Part shown: positions 53,030 through 61,963 of the stretch, piece after piece
Numbering within the stretch: position 1 is the first letter of the stretch
Layout of the letters: every line of letters begins with the position of its first letter
Assembly: GCF_000829825.1 (NCBI RefSeq)
Contig: NZ_JXSL01000030.1
Coordinates: 503,501-567,500, forward strand
Direction: 5' to 3'
DNA length: 64,000 nt
From: Paramagnetospirillum magnetotacticum MS-1
GTDB lineage: Bacteria > Pseudomonadota > Alphaproteobacteria > Rhodospirillales > Magnetospirillaceae
Notes under the pieces: model-generated
Database searches by the model: none
What the model was told of the DNA's origin: nothing
The model's input: the letters and a program-made list of their open reading frames with translations, nothing else
Position numbers and translations under genes: made by a program

Positions 53030-53635
53030 TCAAAGATGAATGAGCGTCGGCGCCAGCCAGCCCAGCAGGCCGAAGGCGATGCCCAGCGCCCCCAATCCGC
53101 CCGACACGAAGGACAGGACCAGCATGCCGGTCACCACCGAGGCCGAGGCCAGGACGATGGCGATCTGCAGGGCGGCTGCGCCGTATTCGAACATGTGATA
53201 GGCCGAAAGCGCCGTGTCGCGCCGCGCCTCTTCGGCCTTGGCCTTGGCGGCCAGTTCCTTGCGGCCCTCGCCGGTTTCAGGCTCGGAATCATAGCGGGTC
53301 GCGGTGGCGCGCCACTCGGCGACCTTCTTGGTCACGCCCTCGGATGGCGGAACCGAAAGCTCCAGCGCATCCGCCGAGGTGCGCAGCATGGTCGAGCGGA
53401 TATGCTTGGCCTGATAGAAGGCCCACAGGTCGTTGGCGTGAATATTGGCCGCCAGCGAGGTGTTCTGGGCGCTTTTGCCACCTGCCTCCATGATGGCCAG
53501 CAAGGCGGCGAGAACGCTGATCAGTACCGCGATCTTCTTGTTGCGGCTGGCCTTGCCTTCCTTGTGGGCGTGTTCTTCATGGTGGTCGTGATGGGCGACC
53601 TCGTGGATGGTCTCGTGCGTCTCGTGGGCTTCCAT
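53030..53635 (-). CDS. DUF4337 membrane protein
   Basis: A 201-residue protein with a His-rich N-terminus (11 His in the first 25 residues: HETHETIHEVAHHDHHEEHAHK), a TM segment (KIAVLISVLAALLAIMEAGG), a soluble helical region with NDLWAFYQAKHIRSTML, and two C-terminal TMs. This matches DUF4337. The His-rich tail could bind metal ions. Function unknown. Confidence 0.85.
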   Translation of the reverse strand: MEAHETHETIHEVAHHDHHEEHAHKEGKASRNKKIAVLISVLAALLAIMEAGGKSAQNTSLAANIHANDLWAFYQAKHIRSTMLRTSADALELSVPPSEGVTKKVAEWRATATRYDSEPETGEGRKELAAKAKAEEARRDTALSAYHMFEYGAAALQIAIVLASASVVTGMLVLSFVSGGLGALGIAFGLLGWLAPTLIHL

Positions 53636-53692
53636 GACCGGCCTTTTTTCCGTTACCTTGTGTCTTCATAACCGAATTCGGAGTACCAGAGT

Positions 53693-53968
53693 ATGTTCAT
53701 GGTCCAGTGCAAGGACAAGCCCGGTCATCTTCAGACCCGCCTCGACAACCGCGCCGCCCATCTGGAATACGCCAAGGGCTTTGGCGCCAAGATCGTCATC
53801 GGCGGCCCGCTGCTGACCGATGACGGCCAAGGCATGATCGGCAGTGCCTTCGTGTTCGATACCGACGACCGCGCCGAACTGGACGCCTTCCTGGTCAATG
53901 ATCCCTACGCCAAGGCCGGTCTGTTCGAAAGCGTCACCGTCATCCGCTACAAGAAGGTTCTGCCCTGA
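53693..53968 (+). CDS. YciI-like protein
   Basis: A 91-residue ferredoxin-like-fold protein with the family residues: R-x3-H-x-Y (NRAAHLEYAKG), GGPLLTDDGQGMIGSAFVF and DPYAKAGLFESVTV. In YciI the conserved His-Asp pair forms the active-site pocket. The stop overlaps the start of the EVE gene (TGATG), indicating an operon. Confidence 0.88.
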   Translation: MFMVQCKDKPGHLQTRLDNRAAHLEYAKGFGAKIVIGGPLLTDDGQGMIGSAFVFDTDDRAELDAFLVNDPYAKAGLFESVTVIRYKKVLP

Positions 53969-54381
53969 TGGCCTTCTGGCTGGTCAAGTCCGAACCCGGC
54001 GCCTGGTCGTGGGACGACCAGATGCGCGACGGCGTGACCGCCTGGACCGGGGTGCGCAACTACCAGGCCTGCAACAACCTGAAGGCCATGAAGCTGGGCG
54101 ATAAGGCGTTCTTCTATCACTCGGTGGACGAAAAGCGCATCGTCGGCGTGGTCGAGGTGGTGCGCGAAGCCTATCCCGACCCCACCGCCGAGGATCCCCG
54201 CTGGATGTGCCCGGACTTGAAAGCGGTGGCGCCCCTGGCCCGGCCGATCACCCTGGCCGAGATCAAGGCTGATCCCCGTCTGGCGGAACTGCCGCTACTG
54301 CGCCAGAGCCGCCTGTCGGTCTGCCCCGTGGACGCGGATGCGTGGCGGCTGATCTGCGACCTGGGAGGGGTGAAGGTGTGA
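53968..54381 (+). CDS. EVE domain protein
   Basis: A 137-residue PUA-like EVE protein: FWLVKSEPGAWSWDDQMRDG, WTGVRNYQACNNLKAMKLGD and FYHSVDEKRIVGVVEVVREAYPD are the usual signatures. EVE domains recognise modified bases in DNA or RNA. It pairs with the YciI gene upstream, a common alphaproteobacterial arrangement. Confidence 0.93.
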   Translation: MAFWLVKSEPGAWSWDDQMRDGVTAWTGVRNYQACNNLKAMKLGDKAFFYHSVDEKRIVGVVEVVREAYPDPTAEDPRWMCPDLKAVAPLARPITLAEIKADPRLAELPLLRQSRLSVCPVDADAWRLICDLGGVKV

Positions 54382-54392
54382 AACCCCTCCCA
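54362..54392 (+). terminator. Terminator hairpin overlapping the EVE gene stop
   Basis: TGGGAGGGGT (54362-54371) pairs perfectly with ACCCCTCCCA (54383-54392). The loop holds the last codons and the TGA stop of the EVE gene; ATGTTTCATTTC follows. Transcription termination within the end of the reading frame is likely. Confidence 0.6.
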
Positions 54393-54397
54393 ATGTT

Positions 54398-55015
54398 TCA
54401 TTTCTTGCAGGCCTGCAGCCTAAGTGCGCCGAACACGGCTTGGTCTAATATATGTACTAAATGATGCGGGCCGAAGGTCCGATAGCGCTGATTATAAATA
54501 AGGTTCTCGTATGTCGAGCCCTTGTCAGCCTCATGCTGGGGTCCAGCATCCCGCTGGGACGGGAAATTCATATAGGCCCTGAGATATTCTCGCAGAATTT
54601 TGGCATCAACGGCAGTGGTATGACCAGTTCCGTCGCCATGCTCCGTCGGGTAAAACCCGCGTTCTGCAAACTCCAGCAAATTTCGGCCTGCGATGCGGAT
54701 TGCAATGCGCTCATTAATGTCATGTATCTCCATTTCTGGGGAAATACTGTCGCCCTCAGCTTCAAGGTGCTTTATGAGGTATGCATTACTGATCGGCTTT
54801 AATTTTCGAATCCAGAAGGCCTGATAGGATATGTATTTGATAGGGGAGAAGCCATTCTTATGCTTTTCCCCTAAGCGTTTTGCGTCATGCTCCCACCGCT
54901 GCGCAACATCAAACAAGCGCATCATTGATACGCTGGCATGAACCTGCAACGCATCCAGCCCTGCGTGGATGGCCTTATTCAAGTCAATTGCGCGCATCCA
55001 TCTGCGGGCATCCAT
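54398..55015 (-). CDS. Hypothetical protein, about 205 aa
   Basis: A charged helical protein (residues 20-60 VHASVSMMRLFDVAQRWEHD; later SYQAFWIRKLKPISNAYLIK and LLEFAERGFYPTEHGDG). There is no membrane segment or family I recognise. GC content is clearly below that of the neighbours, which points to recent acquisition. The N-terminus is uncertain because a 14-bp direct repeat (54996-55023) duplicates the MDARRWM-coding region; ATG 54997 is an alternative start. Confidence 0.6.
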   Translation of the reverse strand: MDARRWMRAIDLNKAIHAGLDALQVHASVSMMRLFDVAQRWEHDAKRLGEKHKNGFSPIKYISYQAFWIRKLKPISNAYLIKHLEAEGDSISPEMEIHDINERIAIRIAGRNLLEFAERGFYPTEHGDGTGHTTAVDAKILREYLRAYMNFPSQRDAGPQHEADKGSTYENLIYNQRYRTFGPHHLVHILDQAVFGALRLQACKK

Positions 55016-55098
55016 CTGCGGGCATCATCATTAGGCTGATCGTTAGACACATCCGACACAGCATAAACCTTTAATGCGGGAAACTTGAGGCAAAAAAA

Positions 55099-55308
55099 TT
55101 ATTCAAGATGATCCGGGAATATGTCCGAAACATCATCAGGTCGCTCAGCAACACGCCGCAGCACATCGCATGCAACCTCAAACGTGCAGCCGGAGTTATT
55201 CGGCTCAGAGCGCATCAGGTGGGAGTTGGTCATGCGCGAAGCTAATTCCGTGATTTTGGATGCATCGACCTGAAGCCAGTCACGACCATCCGGAATTCTG
55301 TACGTCAT
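55099..55308 (-). CDS. Hypothetical protein, 69 aa
   Basis: Starts MTYRIPDGRDWLQVDASKIT and ends DVSDIFPDHLE; mixed alpha/beta composition with one Cys pair. ATG 55308 is preferred to an upstream in-frame start at 55350. It is AT-richer than the core genes and on the same strand as the 205-aa gene. Function unknown. Confidence 0.5.
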   Translation of the reverse strand: MTYRIPDGRDWLQVDASKITELASRMTNSHLMRSEPNNSGCTFEVACDVLRRVAERPDDVSDIFPDHLE

Positions 55309-55571
55309 GGAGCGGCCTTTCGAGCATTCGGAAGGGGCGGGTTCTGGCATGAAACAAACAGCCCGTCAACACCAATGTGTTCCGCCAAATTCAGGGGGCA
55401 ACCCCATCAAGGGCGTTCCTCCCGCTGGCGAACACTACATTTATATGGCCACAATAGGAATTGCTACAATAGGAAGAATTGACTCGGCAAGGATTGAATG
55501 ACTCGCCCTCATTGATCTGAATTCGTTACATTGCCTTGATGACTTGTCATTCTGGATGCGGATTCACCATT

Positions 55572-55901
55572 ATGAAAGCCCTCTGCTCCCTCGACTCCAT
55601 CCCCGATCCCGGCGCGCGCGAGTTCCGGGCCATGGTGGATGGCGAGAAGCGCCGGGTCTTTGTGGTGCGCCGGGGTGGGCAGGTGTTCGGATATGTCAAT
55701 TCCTGCCCCCATATCGGGGCGCCGCTCAACCTTGAGGACAACAAGTTCCTGGATCTCTTCCAGACCTCCATCGTCTGCGCCAACCATTTCGCCCTGTTCG
55801 AGATCGACAGCGGGATGTGTACGCGCGGCCCCTGCAATGGCCGCTCGCTTCAGCCCTTTCCCGTCGAGGTCAGGGATGAGCAGGTTATTCAATTGGAATA
55901 A
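55572..55901 (+). CDS. Rieske [2Fe-2S] protein
   Basis: A 109-residue soluble Rieske-fold protein. Cluster ligands are CPHIGAPLN and CANHFALFEIDSG (C-x-H and C-x2-H). It is the size of a stand-alone Rieske ferredoxin that feeds electrons to an oxygenase or acts alone; no oxygenase is adjacent. ATG 55572 is used because the family begins shortly before the first strand (KALCSLDSIPDPGAREF). Confidence 0.88.
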   Translation: MKALCSLDSIPDPGAREFRAMVDGEKRRVFVVRRGGQVFGYVNSCPHIGAPLNLEDNKFLDLFQTSIVCANHFALFEIDSGMCTRGPCNGRSLQPFPVEVRDEQVIQLE

Positions 55902-56056
55902 TTGTAATTCCACAACGGCATGGCACCTACCCCTTTGAGCGGGCTTGTGTCGTCGTGGCGACTCGAACATAATCGTCAGCCTGCTTACCTGGGGAAACAT
56001 CCCGCGCCAGCCAACAAATGGACGCGGGTCAATCAGAAAAGGGAGACACCCCCAAG

Positions 56057-57994
<1,938 letters not shown>

Positions 57995-58018
57995 TACTCC
58001 ACGTTAAGTGGGAAGACC

Positions 58019-58055
58019 GGGGCCCGCGAAGCCGTTCGCGGGCCCCAACCTTTTT
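58019..58055 (+). terminator. Intrinsic terminator of acsA
   Basis: GGGGCCCGCGAA, loop GCCG, TTCGCGGGCCCC, then AACCTTTTT: a perfect 12-bp stem. Confidence 0.88.
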
Positions 58056-58088
58056 GGGGCCCGCCCTTCTTGGGAAAGGATACGCTTC

Positions 58089-58901
58089 GTGCTGATGATC
58101 ATGGTCAAGACGGTGCTGGGCCTGGGCGGGGTGTACCTGCTGCTGGTCGGTTTCGTCGCCCTGATGCAGCGCGACATGATCTACCATCCCGGCAAGACCC
58201 GCACCCGCCCCGACGAAGCCGGGCTGCCCGAGATGGTGCCGGTCCCCATCAAATCCGCCGATGGCTGGATCGCCACGAGCTGGTATGCCGCCCCCAGGTC
58301 CCCGGGCCGCCCGACCGTGGTCTTCTTTCACGGAAATTCCGGCACCCTGGCCGACCGCGCACACAAGGCCCGCGCCTTTCTCGACGCCGGGATGGGAGTT
58401 CTTCTGGTCGAATACCGGGGCTATGGCGGCAATGCCGGACGCCCCAGCGAAAGGGGGCTTTACGCCGATGCCGAGGCGGCCATGCGCTGGCTGATCGGCC
58501 AGGGCGTCTCCTCGCGCCGCCTGGTCCTTTACGGAGAATCCCTGGGCTCGGGCATCGCCATGGAAATGGCCATCCGGTACGAGGTGATGATGGTGGTGCT
58601 GGAAAGCCCCTTCACCTCGCTGGCCGATCTGGCGCCCGCCTATGTGCTGCCCCCGCTGGCCCAGTTGCTGACCTGGGACCGTTACGACAACCTGATCAAG
58701 GCGCCCAGCCTGCGCGTGCCGCTGCTGGTGGTCCATGGCGGCAAGGATACACTCGTGCCAGTGATCATGGGCCACGCGGTACTGAATGCCGCCGACACCA
58801 TCAAGGAAGGGCTTTTCCTTCCCGAAGCGGGCCACAACGATTTGTGGGAGCATGGCGCGTCCAAGAAGATTCTGGACTTCATCGCGCGACGTGCCTTGTA
58901 G
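58089..58901 (+). CDS. Alpha/beta hydrolase (membrane-anchored, BEM46-like)
   Basis: About 270 residues. An N-terminal TM helix (VLGLGGVYLLLVGFVALMQ) anchors a serine hydrolase domain: HGNSGTLADR (oxyanion loop), the nucleophile Ser in LVLYGESLGSGIAMEMA, Asp in VVHGGKDTLVP and His in AGHNDLW. FYRGYGGN-type VEYRGYGGNAGRPSE is typical of the YfhR/BEM46 group. GTG 58089 with GGAAAGGA upstream is chosen; ATGs at 58095 and 58101 are possible. Substrate unknown. Confidence 0.87.
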   Translation: MLMIMVKTVLGLGGVYLLLVGFVALMQRDMIYHPGKTRTRPDEAGLPEMVPVPIKSADGWIATSWYAAPRSPGRPTVVFFHGNSGTLADRAHKARAFLDAGMGVLLVEYRGYGGNAGRPSERGLYADAEAAMRWLIGQGVSSRRLVLYGESLGSGIAMEMAIRYEVMMVVLESPFTSLADLAPAYVLPPLAQLLTWDRYDNLIKAPSLRVPLLVVHGGKDTLVPVIMGHAVLNAADTIKEGLFLPEAGHNDLWEHGASKKILDFIARRAL

Positions 58902-58950
58902 TTTCTTGAGCCCTTGCTCCGAAGCCCCTCTGCCTGTATGAGTTTCCTCC

Positions 58951-59904
58951 ATGCATATCCTTGAATTCGAAAAGCCCATCGCCGAGCTCGAGGGCAAGAT
59001 TGAGGAGCTGCGGCACCTGTCCGATGGCGGCGACGTCAACATCGCCGACGAGGTGTCCAAGCTCCAGGCAAAGGTCGACAAGCTGCTGCGCTCGACCTAC
59101 GCCAAGCTCACGCCGTGGCAAAAGACGCAGGTGGCCCGCCACCCCGAGCGTCCGCACACGCTGGCCTATATCTCGACGCTGATCGAGGACTTCACCCCCT
59201 TGGCGGGTGATCGCGCCTTCGCCGAGGATCAGGCGATCATCGGCGGGCTGGGACGGTTGCGGGGGCGCTCGGTGATGGTCATCGGCCATGAAAAGGGCCA
59301 CGACACCGAAAGCCGCCTGAAGCACAATTTCGGCATGGCCAAGCCCGAGGGCTATCGCAAGGCCAAGCGCCTGATGGAGATGGCCGACCATTTCCAGGTG
59401 CCCATCATCACCCTGGTGGACACCGCTGGCGCCTATCCCGGCGTCGATGCCGAGGCGCGCGGTCAGGCCGAGGCCATCGCACGCTCCATCGAGACCTGCC
59501 TGAATGTGCGTGTGCCGCTGATCTCGGTGATCATCGGCGAGGGCGGATCGGGCGGCGCCATCGCCCTGGCCACCGGCAATACCGTGTTGATGCTCGAACA
59601 CGCCATCTATTCGGTGATCAGCCCCGAGGGCTGCGCCTCGATTCTGTGGCGCTCGGCCGAGAACGCCAAGGACGCGGCCGAACAGCTTCGCCTGACCGCC
59701 CAGGACCTGCACAAGCTGGGCATCATCGATTCCGTGGTGCCCGAACCCATGGGCGGCGCTCACCGCAATCCCGACCTGATGATGCAGACCCTGTCCATGG
59801 CCCTGGACTCGGCGCTTCGCGACCTGTCCGGCGTCGAAGGCGGCGTGTTGCGGGCACGGCGCCGCGATAAATTCCTGGAGATGGGGCGGGCGGGCCTGTC
59901 GTGA
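58951..59904 (+). CDS. accA: Acetyl-CoA carboxylase carboxyltransferase subunit alpha
   Basis: The 317-residue subunit transfers the carboxyl group from biotin to acetyl-CoA in fatty-acid synthesis. Motifs: [58 protein letters not shown] and [16 protein letters not shown]. Its stop overlaps the GTG of the next gene, so a four-gene overlapping set starts here. Confidence 0.97.
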   Translation: MHILEFEKPIAELEGKIEELRHLSDGGDVNIADEVSKLQAKVDKLLRSTYAKLTPWQKTQVARHPERPHTLAYISTLIEDFTPLAGDRAFAEDQAIIGGLGRLRGRSVMVIGHEKGHDTESRLKHNFGMAKPEGYRKAKRLMEMADHFQVPIITLVDTAGAYPGVDAEARGQAEAIARSIETCLNVRVPLISVIIGEGGSGGAIALATGNTVLMLEHAIYSVISPEGCASILWRSAENAKDAAEQLRLTAQDLHKLGIIDSVVPEPMGGAHRNPDLMMQTLSMALDSALRDLSGVEGGVLRARRRDKFLEMGRAGLS

Positions 59905-60644
59905 CCAGCCTAACCGTGCCGGAATTGTCGGTGGTCGTCCCGGTCAAGAACGAGGCCGAGAATATCCTGCCATTGCTCGACGAGATCCACATGGCCCTTC
60001 AGGGCAAGGTGGAGTTCGAGGTGGTCTATGTGGATGACGGCTCGGACGACGCCACGTTCCAGGTGCTGGATCAGGCCAAGGCCGTCCATCCCCGCCTCAA
60101 GGTCGTCCGCCACAAGACCAGTTGCGGCCAAAGCCAGGCGGTCGCCACCGGCGTGCGTTTTGCCTCGGGCAAGCTGATCGGTACCCTGGACGGCGACGGC
60201 CAGAACGATCCGGCCGACCTGCCCGCCATGCTGGCCCATTGGCGTTCGCAACCCGACCATGTCCGGGCCGGGCTGATGGTCACCGGCTGGAGGGCCAATC
60301 GCCGCGACGACGGCATCCGCCGCCTGTCCTCCAAGCTGGCCAATGCCATCCGCTCCAAGCTTCTCAAGGACCGCACCCCGGATTCGGGCAGCGGCATCAA
60401 GCTGCTGCCGCGCGATTTGTTCCTGGATCTGCCGCGCTTCGACCATATGCACCGCTTCATGGCCGCCCTGGTGATCCGCTCGGGCGGCAGTGTCGAGGTG
60501 GTCAAGGTCAATCACCGCCCGCGCGAGCGCGGCACCTCCAAATACGGGGTGTGGAACCGCCTGTGGGTGGGCATCGTCGATCTGTTCGGGGTCATGTGGC
60601 TGATGCGCCGGGCGCGTAACCCGGTGGTCGAGACCCTTGACTAA
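59901..60644 (+). CDS. Glycosyltransferase family 2 (DPM1-like)
   Basis: A 247-residue cytoplasmic GT-A enzyme. The UDP/GDP-sugar site begins [20 protein letters not shown], the DxD-type metal motif is [12 protein letters not shown], and [11 protein letters not shown] is the conserved signature of dolichol/undecaprenyl-phosphate-sugar synthases. It lacks the C-terminal TM pair found in some relatives. Likely makes a polyprenyl-phosphate sugar for surface polymers. GTG 59901 overlaps the accA stop (GTGA). Confidence 0.9.
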   Translation: MTSLTVPELSVVVPVKNEAENILPLLDEIHMALQGKVEFEVVYVDDGSDDATFQVLDQAKAVHPRLKVVRHKTSCGQSQAVATGVRFASGKLIGTLDGDGQNDPADLPAMLAHWRSQPDHVRAGLMVTGWRANRRDDGIRRLSSKLANAIRSKLLKDRTPDSGSGIKLLPRDLFLDLPRFDHMHRFMAALVIRSGGSVEVVKVNHRPRERGTSKYGVWNRLWVGIVDLFGVMWLMRRARNPVVETLD

Positions 60645-61383
60645 CGCTTCCCGCCACGCACACCCGCTGCTCAATCCCCGCGCCATGGCCAAGGGGCTGG
60701 TGCTGATCGCGACCTTCGCGGTGATCGGCTTCGTGCTGGACCATCTGGGTCTGCGCGATGCGCTCGACACCCACTGGATTGATTCCGAGGTCAAGGGTCA
60801 GGGCCTGCGGGGCGACGTCCTGTTCGTCCTGATCGGCGCCCTGGCCGTTTGTGTCGGCCTGCCGCGTCAGGGGGTCTGCTTTCTGGCAGGCTATGCCTTC
60901 GGCTTCGCCGAGGGGCTCTTGTGGTCCAGCCTGGCCTCCCTGATCGGCTGCGTCATCACCTTTTTCTATGCCCGCCTGATGGGCCGCAACTTCGTCACCA
61001 CCCGCTACCCCGAGCGCGTGGCGCGCCTCGACGCCTTTCTGGCTGGCAACGCTTTCGCCATGACGCTGTTGATCCGTCTGCTGCCGGTGGGCAGCAATCT
61101 GGTCACCAATCTGGCCGCTGGCGTGGCGGGGGTCCGGCCGATGCCATTTTTTCTAGGGTCCATGCTGGGCTACCTGCCCCAGACCGTCGTCTTCGCGCTG
61201 CTGGGCAGCGGTATCCAGGTGGATCCAGTGTTCCGCATCGGAGCCAGCGTGGTATTGTTCGTCACCTCCGGGGTGATGGGTGTATGGCTGTTCCGCCGCT
61301 TCCGCCACGGCAGGCATCTGGACGCCGCCACCGAGGCGGTCATCGAAGACGATGGCGAGGCAACCAATGAACAGACCCGCTAA
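60637..61383 (+). CDS. TVP38/TMEM64-family membrane protein
   Basis: Up to 248 residues with about six hydrophobic segments. VGLPRQGVCFLAGYAFGFAEG and the long re-entrant-type segment LLPVGSNLVTNLAAGVAGVRPMPFFLGSMLGYLP are the VTT/DedA-like core. Related proteins are implicated in lipid scrambling. A TTG at 60637 overlaps the glycosyltransferase stop by 8 bases, whereas ATG 60685 has a clean methionine start; the choice is uncertain. It overlaps the next gene by 17 bases. Confidence 0.83.
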   Translation: MTNASRHAHPLLNPRAMAKGLVLIATFAVIGFVLDHLGLRDALDTHWIDSEVKGQGLRGDVLFVLIGALAVCVGLPRQGVCFLAGYAFGFAEGLLWSSLASLIGCVITFFYARLMGRNFVTTRYPERVARLDAFLAGNAFAMTLLIRLLPVGSNLVTNLAAGVAGVRPMPFFLGSMLGYLPQTVVFALLGSGIQVDPVFRIGASVVLFVTSGVMGVWLFRRFRHGRHLDAATEAVIEDDGEATNEQTR

Positions 61384-61963
61384 AGCCCTTTGCCTTTGCT
61401 TCGGCCTGCTGGGCCTGATCGCCTGTACGCCCGATCAGGGCGGCCCGACCGTGAGCGCCCCGCCGCGCGGCGGCGATGTCAGCGTGGACGCCCAGGGCCG
61501 GGTGGTGCGCCCCAGGGCCGAACGCAATTGGGACGATTCGGTGGGAAAGAAGGTTCAGTCCCTGCTGATCCAATCGGACCGCGAAGCCTTCAAGGGCGTG
61601 TCCGTCCGCGCCTGGGATGGCGGCGTGCTGCTGACCGGCGCCGTCGCCAAGCCCGACCAGCGCCGCCGCGCCGCCGAGACGGCCCGGAGTGTCGAAGGCG
61701 TCTCCCAGGTCTTTGACGATCTGGTCCTGACCGAAAATCCCGGCCATCCCAATTACGTGCCCGATGCCAATCTGGAACAGCGCATCTATGCCGGGCTGCT
61801 TGGTGACGACGGCATCAGCGGAGCCTATGTGATCCGCATGGTCAACGGCGTCGCCTTCTTGCAAGGTACCACCCGTTCCAGGGCGGATGCGGAAAAGGCC
61901 GCCGATTTCGTGCGCGGCTTCGACGGCGTCAAATGGGTGGTCGACCGCGTATCGGTTCGCTAG
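61367..61963 (+). CDS. BON-domain lipoprotein
   Basis: A 198-residue envelope lipoprotein: signal LCLCFGLLGLIAC with the lipidated Cys at residue 20. Two BON domains follow (VQSLLIQSDREAFKGVSVRA to VFDDLVL; and IYAGLLGDDGISGAYVIRMV to WVVDRVSV), the arrangement of OsmY/DolP-like proteins that bind phospholipid at the outer membrane. It overlaps the VTT gene upstream and converges with the octapeptide-repeat gene, their stop codons overlapping by 3 bases. Confidence 0.88.
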   Translation: MNRPAKALCLCFGLLGLIACTPDQGGPTVSAPPRGGDVSVDAQGRVVRPRAERNWDDSVGKKVQSLLIQSDREAFKGVSVRAWDGGVLLTGAVAKPDQRRRAAETARSVEGVSQVFDDLVLTENPGHPNYVPDANLEQRIYAGLLGDDGISGAYVIRMVNGVAFLQGTTRSRADAEKAADFVRGFDGVKWVVDRVSVR

